Positions 46,404 through 56,738 of a stretch of 64,000 nucleotides of DNA are shown here, piece by piece. The notes under the pieces were generated by a model, which made no database searches, was not told the DNA's origin, and was given only the letters and a program-made list of their open reading frames with translations. The DNA is from Cunninghamia lanceolata. Its lineage: Eukaryota; Streptophyta; Pinopsida; Cupressales; Cupressaceae. The position numbers and the translations under genes were made by a program. Every line of letters begins with the position of its first letter. Position 1 is the first letter of the stretch. The stretch covers positions 14,702,501 through 14,766,500 of the forward strand of contig BSBN01000254.1 in NCBI GenBank assembly GCA_027924645.1. Reading direction: 5' to 3'.

Positions 46404-47955
46404 GTTGTCACCACGTGTTTGTCTTAAGTCCTTTTAGCAAGTGCTTGCTTAGGGATTTGGATGATGATGTGGAATGTTTAGATGATGTGTTTAGATTGAT
46501 TTGTTTATGTGTTTGGGTGTTTAGAGCTTAATATGGCAATATTCAAACAAATGATTATGCATATACACACATGAATCACTCACGCAAGACACATAAGCAA
46601 GTTGTTGACTTTGAAAATGAAATGTGATGATTATGCAAGCACACATGGAAGACACATCAACAAGCTTAATGTGTAGTCAAGTGGGTATAGCCAATTAGGT
46701 CTTAGGCTATCTATTGCACAAGGTTGACTATGGAATTGAAAGTGAAATCCTGCCACACAGCCAGGAGAAAGGGGTAACCCACCCTTCACCTTCACTTCCC
46801 AAAGGTATAAAGTTCTTTGGGGCTTAGCCAAGAGTGACAAGATTCCAACTCCCAATGAGGGTGTCTTTCGATTCAGCCTCGATTGAGGTCATCCCTTGGA
46901 GTGGTGTGTCTCCAAGCAGGCCTCCTAAGAAGGGTATGACAAAAGCAAACCAAGTGAGCTGTCACTTGATTCACACTCGCAGTTGTTAATTTCCCCTTAG
47001 AAATTTGAAATGTGTAACAAACAGTTCAAGCACTTGTTCTTTTTAGACCCAAATCTAAATGTGATGGAAGACAATGGTTTGTTTTAGCCCAATTTTTTGA
47101 TGTGAATTTGCAAACAATTGTTTATTTTAAAGCCCAAATCCAAGTGTGATGACAAACAAGTTATTTGTTTTATGCCCAAAATCTAAATGTGTGATCAAAT
47201 AATGATTAGAGATGACAGATTAGAATGAGTGCACCTCATAAAAATTGCTTTCCAAGTTGCTATTATGATTGATCCAAATGTTGCTCCAGCTCCTTTGATT
47301 CACTTACAAGTCACTGCAAAAAATAAAATGTGATTTGGTTCGCTAGATTGGAAGATATGATTTTTTTTTCTAAAAGTCGCGCGTCAAAAATTTCTGAAAA
47401 ATTAGAATCGCATGGTCAACTTCAAATCGCCATAACTCTTTGAATACTGAACCAAATCTTTAATGTAACCACTTTTCGGAAAGCTCTCGAAGTCCTCTTT
47501 CCAACGAATTTAAGATCTCCTTTTTACAGGACCTGTGTAAAACAAAAAACCCTCTGCAACAGATCTGGTCATAAATTAAAAAAATAAGCAAAAAGTCGCG
47601 CGTCAAAAATTTCTGAAAAATTAGAATCGCAGGGTCAATTTCAAATCGTCATAACTCTTTGAATACTGAGCCAAATCTTTAATGTAACCACTTTTCGGAA
47701 AGCTCTCGAAGTCCTCTTTCTAATGAATCTAAGATCTTCTTTTTGCAGGACCTATGTAAAATAAAAAACCCTCTGCAACAGATCTGGTCTTAAATTAAAA
47801 AAAAAATCAGCAATATAAAATATCTTCAACCTACAAATCAAAGTGCATAAACCTGCAAAAATGAATGATTGACGCTCCAAGAAATCTGATCTTCACAAAA
47901 ACAACTCAAACAAGAGGGTTAATCAGGGACGTGAGTCCCACCGGGCGTGCCAAAA
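46404..47955 (-). promoter_or_regulatory. Leader and primer-binding-like site of the pol-less element
   Basis: Directly inside the LTR the minus strand reads TTTTGGCACGCCCGGTGGGA, of the form found as primer-binding site in many plant gypsy elements; I do not name the tRNA. The rest is a long noncoding leader with a 219-bp tandem duplication. No competing gene is supported. Confidence 0.6.
47372..47809. repeat. 219-bp tandem duplication in the leader
   Basis: AGTCGCGCGTCAAAAATTTC begins two copies (47375 and 47594). They differ at only a few sites and end near CAGATCTGGTC followed by an A-rich stretch. Confidence 0.9.
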
Positions 47956-48861
47956 TGTATATCGAAAAATTTGGATTTATAAATGGAAATGATCAAACAA
48001 TTGAAATGCATAACCTAAACCCAAATAATTCAATACCTCGAAGATGCAAAATGAGCTTGATTGATTGATCGCTTTGTTGTGTTGATTGCTCGATTCCGCA
48101 GCATAACGTTGATAAGGAGATAGATGATGGATGCAAAGGCTCTAATGATATTTCAACAGCATGTGGATACTTGAGGATCAATGCCCTTTTAGAAAATTTG
48201 ACAGAATAAGGGTGCTTAAGGCTCAATGCATGCTAATGGCTTGTGAGGGGGGTTGATTAATAGGAAAGGCTTGGTTCCAATGGATGGCTAGGATCAGTTA
48301 GGGCTTTAGGTGAAATGGATGGATAGGATTAAGTTAGGTTTCCTTGCACATCAAGAAATTGTAGTCATATGACATGTGGCAAAGGAGGATGAGGCTTAGG
48401 TGTGCTTGTGTAGATAAATACTAAAATTAGGTCCCATTAGTTGTGCATGTGAAAGATAAAAGTTGTAACACATGATTGACTAGACAAGTGTTGGAATGTG
48501 ATGAAAGATGAGTGTTTAATTCAGATAAAATATTTGAATTAGTTGGGATATGAGTTGGATATTAATTAAATAAATAAAATTTATTTAATTAATTGAGAAG
48601 TTGAATAGGATGAGATAAGATATGATGTGGAAATTAATTAAATAAATAAAATTTATTTAATTAATTGGGATGGGGATAAGATAAATGGGATTATGCATGT
48701 GAAATTAATTAAATAAATAAAATTTATTTAATTAATTGGCTAATGGATAAATGGGATTAAGAGTGGGATTTAGGACAAAAATGGCTTATGATGTTTAGGA
48801 TAATATTTTAATAAGGTGTTGTAGGACATGGACAAAGTTGGGACAAATTTGGGTGTCTACA
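47956..48861 (-). repeat. LTR of the pol-less element (906 bp)
   Basis: On the minus strand it starts TGTAGACACCCAAATTTG at 48861 and ends TTTCGATATACA at 47956, next to the primer-binding-like site. Three near-identical palindromic AT blocks lie at 48561-48594, 48633-48666 and 48704-48737. No second LTR is in the window. Confidence 0.7.
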
Positions 48862-50923
48862 AGTACAAGTACAAATGACTTTGTCAAGAAAAGGTTTGGA
48901 AGATGTTTTTAATACCATAAAAGAAATATGCACAGTCTAGATAACTCACTTCACTATTTGGAGAGTAGAGTGATTTGTAAAAGGTTCTAATACCACTTTT
49001 TTCTAAGATTGTGCTTCTTGTGTTTAAGTTCCTATCTATTTTACGGATTACAAAGCTAGTATCTACTTTTTGAGACACCCTAACCTAAAATGAGTCAAAA
49101 CAGATTGAACTTCTAGATTCTAACATTTGTTTGTGGGTCTCTCCTAGTTTAGAAACTCACTTTGGTTGGTTCTTGGAATTTCAGTAAAACTGAGTTGAAG
49201 CATGAGACTCAACCCCACTAAAAATTAAGATGAAAAATCCTCATTTGCAACCCAAAGACCCCCTTAACAGATGCACTGTTATTTTTGGTACAATCACATC
49301 TAAACTATGGTTGGTAGAAGCATTTCCAAAGATTATGGGATTTTTTGTAAACTCAAAGTGAGGAAAATAATTGTTTCATTTACCATAATATTGATATAGT
49401 TGTAAAACTGGCTAGAATTTGATCCATATAAAATCTTTTGGAGGAAAGATAGAGAAAAAAGATCCTTATTTGCAAGCTAAAGACCCCCTTAAGTGATGTT
49501 GTTATTGTTGGTATAATCACATCTAGATTATGGTTGGTAGAATCACATTCAAAGATTATGGGATTTTTTCCAAAGTCAAAGTGAGGAAAGTTGTTGTTTC
49601 ATTGACCATAATATTGATATACCTAGAAAATTGGCTAGAATTTGATCCAAGAAAAGTAGACCAAAAAGATTAATATGCTTGTTTCATCTTTTGAAAAAAT
49701 ATATATATATAAAGTATTATAGGCTTATCTTGGATCATAAGTTTCCTATCTTAAGAGTCATTAAATAGAAGATGTAATTATAATCATACTAAATTAGAGA
49801 ACACAAATAAGAATCAAAATGCATTTGCATCACTAGTATGTTGTGTTCAAATTTAGCATGTATTTTTCCCTATTGTCAGACCATTATCAAACTAGGCCTA
49901 TATTGTAGTAGCTTAAATTTATCACTTTCAGATTTGTTCTCTTAAGAACCAAGCCAACCAATTGAGGAAGAGCTCCATAGCTTTTTCCTGTATCATGTAC
50001 AAAGAACTATCAAAGGCACACTCTTCCCTCAAAAGAGGGAAAATTGTGTTGACTTGATGTGAAAAGCCCGCCAAAGCTCTGTGCCTCAATGGATGAAGGA
50101 TAGACTTTGGTTGCATAAAGAAAAGGTTATGGATGTAATAGAATTAGAAACCATTAGGGCCTATAGATGGACACCTCGAGGGGTATTTTATGAGATTATT
50201 TTCTTGTAATAAAGTAAAATAACCTAGCCTTCCAATGACCTCAATTTAAGGAAAAATTAGGCCTCTTCATGAAGAATTGATCCTAATATTTAAATCCCAC
50301 TGAAGATCTCTCTAGCATAGTGTCCTACTAGTCAAATTACCTCTTCTCCCTAGTGATGTTTGGCAACAATCTAAGCTAAGAAAAATAGGTAGGACAATTG
50401 AAGAATACATCACAATATCCAAGTTTAAGCACCCAGGAACATTGAATCATGTCAGGATTTTTTGTGAATGTAGCTTTCGAATAGCCCAAAAATAGGTAGG
50501 GCAATTGAAGAATACATCACAATATCCAAGTTTAAGCACCTAGGAGCATTGAATCATTTCAGGATTTTTTTGTGAATGTAGCTTTTGAATAGCCCTTTCC
50601 TCATAATTTATTGCTAGAGACGGGAGGTTTTGAATGGGAACAACAATAAGATTATGAAAACATTCCATTCACTGAATGGTAACAAACAAGAGAAATATGC
50701 AAACGCACCACCTACATAGATAAATGTTGAAGAAGCTTTAAAAGAATATCACATATTGAGAGTCTAAATTTGATGGCTATATAGCCGTATGTAAACATAT
50801 TTCTGTAAAATACAACCAAATTTTGTAGAGATTTTAGACAAACCGTCAAAATTTTCTATAGGATTATTCTCATTTATATACTTAGTTTTTCCAAATATTT
50901 CATCTCGATGTGAACTCAATAAA
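48861..50923 (+). pseudogene. LINE-like repeat copy B
   Basis: Homologous to copy A along its length. The first 46 bp repeat 40480-40525. ORF1-like words are more eroded than in A, and the zinc-knuckle stretch is deleted (after CCATTCACTGA at about 50671). A local duplication with a period of about 107 bp lies at 50381-50594 and is absent from A. It ends near GATGTGAACTCAA (50923), the same place where copy A switches to the LINE 3' end. Confidence 0.6.
50381..50594. repeat. Local tandem duplication, period about 107 bp
   Basis: ATAGGTAGGACAATTGAAG (50385) and ATAGGTAGGGCAATTGAAG (50492) begin two copies that run to GAATGTAGCTTTCGAATAGCC and its near match. Confidence 0.85.
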
Positions 50924-51017
50924 AAACTCCCCCTTATTATTTACCAGAAATATTCAAACTTCAGTGGACATCAGTCTGCACTTGGATCTGAAGCAGAAAT
51001 TGCAATAAAAAGATAAA

Positions 51018-52202
51018 TTAGGTCAGAAATTTCTGTTGCCAAGGCCACCACAAGTAGGTGCAATCGAAAGGCGATAAGTAAGCGGATGACAAATCCATAT
51101 ATCTCATTCCATGTTTTTTTATTTGTATCCGAAGTTGTGGATCAACGTCATCCATTGCAATTTTTCTCACCAGTCTGCTGCTTCCATCGTATACACTTAT
51201 TTCTTCTCCAACAACCACAGTCCATCCACTGCTGTTAACTGAAATCTGATCAATTTCTTTAGGCAAACTGATATCCACTCGACACCACCTCTTGGAGTTC
51301 ATGTTTTCATCTGCATTCTCTAATTTCCACATAAACCCACATCCCTTGTCGACCAAAATTAGGTGCGCATCACTCGCAGCTAAATCCCAGTACAAAGTAG
51401 AGCAGCTCCACTGTGCCCTAGTATACCAAATCTTGTCATAAAACTCATCTTGTGAAAAGTCTGAAAATAAGTCATTGTGATTGTGGTGTCTGTCAATAGC
51501 ATCTGATGGGGGTGAAATTTCTGTCCAACATCTCTTAGAAAGATCCAATTCTAGAACCATTCCATTTTGGCCTGCATGATCCAACCAGTAAAATCTTCCC
51601 CTGTAGTAAACTCCTCTTCCGAAAAGCTCAGCAATACCTATATCTTCGGCATCTACATCTATTCTATTCCACGAATCAGACAATGAATCATAGACATCAA
51701 TCCGCATCTCATGGCCATCGCACATTACAATAACGAATTGGTTGGTGGAAGATTCATACGCTTTTCCTATAAATCCATAATTGTATGGGAGCTCATGGGG
51801 GTAGGGGAAGAGCTGAAGAGGCTTCCAAGCCCTGCTCCTTTCATCGCAGATAGAAAATCTGTAGCCAGTTGACAAACAGAACATGCTGTTGCTTGCAAAT
51901 TCAATATAATAAGAATACTCACTAGATTTAACAAATGGAACTTTGTAAATATCTCCACTTCCTTCCATGACCCATGACTGTACGTTATCAGACCCAAATT
52001 TAGCGAATTGAAAGAGAAAACCTGTGTTGTATGAAAGATGTATGTTGGGATATATTTTTTGCATGGCAGCATATGACGACAGCATCTCATTCCATAATTT
52101 CCACAAAGCTCTGAATGTAACAAGGCGTCTTCGTGGGAGCAGCCTCGCTATGATCATCACCGCAATTTCTTGCGGAAGGTTTTGCCAAATTCCAATATCC
52201 AT
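51018..52202 (-). CDS. F-box protein, kelch-like C-terminus (394 aa)
   Basis: Intronless and open from ATG at 52202 to TAA at 51018. Residues 5-43 form an F-box: IWQNLPQEIAVMIIARLLP, then FRALWKLWNEMLSS. The usual Cys of the VCKxW word is replaced (ALWKLW). The remainder contains kelch- or FBA-like words: ICDERSRAWKPL, IDVYDSLSDSWNRI, GVYYRGRFYWLDH and LELDLSKRCWTEI. F-box proteins bind SKP1 in SCF ubiquitin ligases and the C-terminal part picks the target; the target cannot be told. The start has a good context (G at -3, G at +4) and a TATA box about 106 bp upstream. It is the only intact host-type gene here, lying 95 bp from the edge of repeat copy B. About 390 residues is usual for this group. 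Confidence 0.9.
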   Translation of the reverse strand: MDIGIWQNLPQEIAVMIIARLLPRRRLVTFRALWKLWNEMLSSYAAMQKIYPNIHLSYNTGFLFQFAKFGSDNVQSWVMEGSGDIYKVPFVKSSEYSYYIEFASNSMFCLSTGYRFSICDERSRAWKPLQLFPYPHELPYNYGFIGKAYESSTNQFVIVMCDGHEMRIDVYDSLSDSWNRIDVDAEDIGIAELFGRGVYYRGRFYWLDHAGQNGMVLELDLSKRCWTEISPPSDAIDRHHNHNDLFSDFSQDEFYDKIWYTRAQWSCSTLYWDLAASDAHLILVDKGCGFMWKLENADENMNSKRWCRVDISLPKEIDQISVNSSGWTVVVGEEISVYDGSSRLVRKIAMDDVDPQLRIQIKKHGMRYMDLSSAYLSPFDCTYLWWPWQQKFLT

Positions 52203-52307
52203 CTCTATTTTTGCGAAGCTATACCAAACCGCTAGTTCTGGGTTTCTTTTCTACTTGGACTCGGCCCCAGGCTTCGTTTAATCAAGTTTGCTCAGTATTG
52301 GCTGTGA

Positions 52308-52327
52308 TATTTATAGGCTCAGATTGG
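52308..52327 (-). promoter_or_regulatory. TATA box and CCAAT word of the F-box gene
   Basis: The minus strand reads CCAAT (52323-52327) and then TATAAATA (52308-52315), about 106 bp before the ATG. A start of transcription near 52280 and a short 5' UTR of about 75 bases would follow. The CCAAT lies unusually close to the TATA box. Confidence 0.7.
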
Positions 52328-52329
52328 GC

Positions 52330-54249
52330 AACACGTTTCTAGGGTTTGTTTTTCTTTCTTGTGATTGAAAAGGGGACGACTCTACTATTGAATGTTTTTT
52401 TTTTTTTTTTCTTGGTGGACTACCTTTTCGGCAAAGGAATTTGAAAAATTTATAATTAGTAAAGCACTTATAATTACCTAGAAGCAAGGGGTGGAGTGTA
52501 ATAGTCCAAGCGTGTTAACAAAAATTATTAAAAAGCTCACATATAAAAAAAATTACACCTAAAGAGTTATCTATACTTTTAAAAATAATTACAAATATAT
52601 AACCACATAATTTTATTAAATCAATAAATATAAAAAATAAAGCCAATAAAATAATGTGTCTAATACCCAAACATAAATTTAAGAAAAATCAAATCAAATT
52701 AAAAGAGAGCAAATTGAATTGGGAGAAAAAATTTAATCCATAAGGAAGAGAAGTTTAATTGGTAATGATGTAATATTGCTGCTATTATTTATAGAAAGTT
52801 AGATTAGTCATTGCCTATTATTTACTCTTATTCTATTTAAAATAAAAAGAAAGCAACTTAATTAATGGAACCTATAAATTATAATTTATTTAATATATTT
52901 CTTACATAAATAAATCTTTGAAAACCACAAAGAAAATTAATGGGAGTAAATTATTTACTTTAATTTAATGAGAGCTAAGGTTACGGTTTTTCAATCTTTA
53001 AAAGCCACAAAGAAAATTAATATTTAGTTTAATGACCTTTGTTTTAGACTATTACTATGGCAATTAATTCCTTTAAAAAAATATAACAAGCAACGATATC
53101 TCTAGGCACATTTTAGATAGATGTATTTAAGATATCTATGCTAGAGCATGGAAGGATCTATCAAATGGTTTATAGGTTTAAATATTTATAGGTGTGGCTA
53201 AATAGTATATATTTATATTTTTATGAAAAATTATTACATGTAGTAGTTGCTGGGCCAGGCTATGAATTACAGTATCTAAATAATGTAGAATAATACAAAA
53301 TTCATGTTACTAGTTTCCTTCCTCATAGACATATTTATACCATATTGTTAAATAGTGCACTTTTTTTATTTTTTGACAAAGTTATTATATTTAGTAGTTG
53401 GTGAAGAAGGCTATAAATATATGTTTATGAGCCATTCGATAGAGTCACAATTAGTATTAACCATAAGAATTTGTATAAATTTATAATCTTATTTTAAGTT
53501 ATGTATCTTTCCAAAAATAGCATTGTATAATGCAATAAGACACATAATGATACATAACACAATAAGGCACATAAAATGCATTATTCTTAGAAATTTAAAA
53601 CAAACATGAACTTGTATATTTCTTATACTATGCATATTGGTAGTAGAAGCATAATTTATCAAATGTATTTGAATGTTTAATGTTTAGTTAATATCACAAT
53701 GTACTTTTATACAACTACAATGTCTTGCATAAGATTTCAAATATAAATTTACTTACCTTCTAGGCATAGTTACCATGATGAATGCCATCACTTTTATCAC
53801 TTTCTCTTCTAGGTTGGTCAATAATTCAAGACTCTAAAAAATATGAGTGTACAATACAAATATCTAATACATAAATGGTCACAAGAGACATTGAAATAAA
53901 GTTGTAAACATGTATAATAACAACATGAAAATATATTAATGTTTTGAATGTAACTTCTAAGAAATTATATTAGGATATGATATTAAATAGTGAGCTCTAT
54001 GAAATAAGATCACATCAAATACTTTATTTTATATCAATATAATTACATGGAATTATATGGACACAATTGAAAGATAAATTATTATTGCAAGTACAAAGGC
54101 CATAAAATTATTTTAACAACACAATCTTTATTTATCAAAATTAACAACAAATAAACTGAATATTTATTAGATTTTCTCTTAAAGATCAACTTAGAGACAA
54201 GGATTGCAATGGATGATCTTCATTATTCCTATTCTTAACATAATTTGCA
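52330..54249. other. AT-rich intergenic DNA, no gene seen
   Basis: A T-run at about 52397-52411, then AT-rich DNA with no convincing open frame, repeat unit or RNA gene. Confidence 0.6.
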
Positions 54250-54770
54250 TTTTCTATCTTAATATATTTCAAATGAGAATGGTAGTGATATTCTCAAAGT
54301 GTTGAGAGATTTAACTCAAGAGATAACAATGAATGTTAAGCCAACCCTCTCTACATCACCAATATTTATTGTGGCCCTTTCTAATATTAACCCTTGTGAC
54401 TTGTGTATTGTTAAAGCATGTCATTCTGAAGGGAATTTGTGTATGATTTCTTCTTGTAACAGGTGATAGACGAACACAATTTGAGTTGTTAACATCCTAG
54501 GGCACACCCACATAATTATTAAGTTCCATAATCACACATAATGACAACTCTCATGGTTGAGTACCTTGATGATAAACTATATTCTTTATGGCTCCATTAA
54601 CTAATCCAACATCCCCATAACTTGGATACTAACACATCATGTGATGAACCATATGTCGGGTATATGTAGACACACTATGTGCAGCTGACATGCTGAATGA
54701 CTTTAGCATGTTCTTATTATGGAATGTTACCATACTCTTTGTGGTATATAAATGCATACATACATCTAAT
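54250..54770 (-). pseudogene. PIF1-like helicase fragment, decayed
   Basis: Reading minus across frames: YTTKSMVTFHNKNML, then YGDVGLVNGAIKNIVYHQG, VIMELNNYVGVP, NCVRLSPVTR, HALTIHKSQGLILERATINI, GLTFIVIS followed by a stop where Arg belongs, then VKSLNTL. These are the C-terminal motifs of PIF1-family helicases, including those of Helitron transposons: NGA, the IHKSQGLTL word and the SRVxSL word. Frame changes and stops show it is dead. Only the last third is present. Whether it came from a Helitron or a host PIF1 copy cannot be decided; I see no Rep domain or Helitron terminus. Confidence 0.75.
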
Positions 54771-56500
54771 ATTAGACACTCCTAAACACCTATTAAGTAA
54801 TGTTGGGTCCCCAAACTGCTACTCCATTTCCTAGAATAGATATTCACTTTCAAGGCCAAGGTTTCATCATAAAGTAAAACTTGCCCATCAATAAACTATG
54901 GAGGGTTGAAGGCCAACACATTAGAGTGGGTTTTCTCTCCTACACTTTAAGCTCGACTTAGACTCAAGAGGGTATTCCCTGAGGTTTCAACTAGATAAAC
55001 AACTAAAAATTGGTGGATGAATGCAACCCATCGACTTAGTTCCAAACATTATCACTAAGCCAAGAACAAACAACCACCTACAAACCTCAATATTATGCAC
55101 CCAAATATGATAGCATTGCATTCTTTAAAATGACTCCATTTAACTTTACATACACAAGATACATAGTGCAAGGATACATGTTCATGATTCTCAAATGATT
55201 CAAACTATTTTGGATCACTTCAGATTTATCCCTAGTTGACAGAACAAAATCATGAAAAACATGTAAACTAAACTTAACCCTACTCCCACTGCTGACACTA
55301 ATACAATGAGGATTTGATAAAATGAGAGTGATTGATCCTTTCCCAAAATAGAGAAGTCCCTACTTCATTGGGAAAGAGAGCCATGATAGCAAAGAGGAAG
55401 ACAATACCCAACAACCATTAATAGAAGCATGAAATGTATTCTTATACAAATACAAATATATGCACATACTTGATATATATATACTTAGTAATTATGAGTA
55501 GAAGTATAACAACCCAAATTTGACAAAGAGAAGACCAATACAAAGCCTTTGTATTCATTTAAAATAATGCCATACATTCGTCTAAACTCTATTACAATAT
55601 ACTAGAAAATATGGCACGAGAAAATACATCATATATTTCTTTGAATTGTTGCAATCTGCCATGGAGACATACCATTTCCTGAACATATTCTTAAAAGAGC
55701 TTCCCTCTGAATAGTTGGACATATTTCTTCATTTATAGACCTATCTAGAATGATTTGATGCCCTAAATTCTCTTGAGATGTTTCTAGATCTAAGATGGCT
55801 AAAAAATACACCCTTTGAATGTGTTCAATCCTTGTATCTATAGAATTTTTAGTCATTCCACAATCTTAATAGGATTTTGAGTGGGAAAATGTATTAGGGC
55901 AAACCTAAGCATTAATTTTCCACCAACCATCAATTTCGTAGATGTTTCTGTAGCCAATTCTATGCCTTTTTCACCTTTTGTATAGATCTAAGGGGTTATT
56001 GGACATTGCAAAACTTTGTGGAGGAAAGGGATGTAGAAGTCAAAGGGGAATCTAGATGTAGGAGTCTGTAAGGGTATGGGATATGTCTGAGTGGATGGAG
56101 AAATTACATAGAATGGGATGAAGAAGGTTGGCAGAGAATTAAAGGGGTTAGGGAGGTGCAAATATGGAGGAGACATCAAGATGCAAAGAATGGGAAGAAA
56201 TTCAGACATATCCTAGTCTTGCTCAAAGTTCTGTATGATGGAGCACTATGGGAAGTTAAGGAGCTGGAAAGGATCCTTAGGGAAGAGGAAATACATAGAC
56301 AAGAAGGTGTTTGGGATGCATCTGCATCTAATTAAAGTTCTATAGGATGGAGAAAGAAGGAAAGTGAAAGCATAGGGGGTACTCAGATGTATGGAGATTT
56401 GGGGATAGGGATACATTATGGTCTTCCAAGAAACTTTGCTAGATGACACAAAAGGGAAATAAAAAAAACTAACAAAGCAAGGGAATTACAAGAAAATGAG
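54771..56500. other. Intergenic DNA, no gene supported
   Basis: Short minus-strand frames (for example 55629-55856) lack any recognised motif. The left 200 bp may be more of the helicase relic but cannot be followed. Confidence 0.5.
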
Positions 56501-56502
56501 GA

Positions 56503-56625
56503 GGATGTGGATGCATCCACATCCAAGTCAAAAACATACAAAGGGACTTAGGAGATTTTTTTAAGGGAGAAAGCAAAAGAGAAGGAGATGTGGGGGAACA
56601 ATGGGGATGTGGATATATCCACATC
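56503..56625. repeat. Two perfect palindromes with a shared arm
   Basis: 56503-56524 is a 22-bp palindrome with arm GGATGTGGATG; 56606-56625 is a 20-bp palindrome with arm GATGTGGATA. They are about 103 bp apart and share GATGTGGAT. Confidence 0.85.
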
Positions 56626-56738
56626 AAGGGGGAAAATCTTCCATATCCAATGGGGGGCATAATTTTGACACAAGGAAAAAGGACTTAGGAAACTTAGGAT
56701 TTTAGGATTTCCTTTAGAATTTTAACATGTTCTAAGGC

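Larger units (their letters stand above)
40526..48861 (-). mobile_element. Pol-less gypsy-type LTR element with intact gag-like gene
   Basis: Minus strand, right to left: one LTR (47956-48861), a primer-binding-like site, a 1.5-kb leader, an intact gene of 1036 codons (46403-43293), then 2.8 kb of noncoding DNA with the shared 3' motif cluster. There is no protease, RT, RNase H or integrase, and the 3' LTR is missing. The 3' noncoding part matches the tail of the pol-bearing element at 660-890. The gag-to-noncoding transition matches that in both 8.8-kb units, so pol was lost before these copies spread. It sits between two 46-bp copies of LINE-like sequence. Confidence 0.75.
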
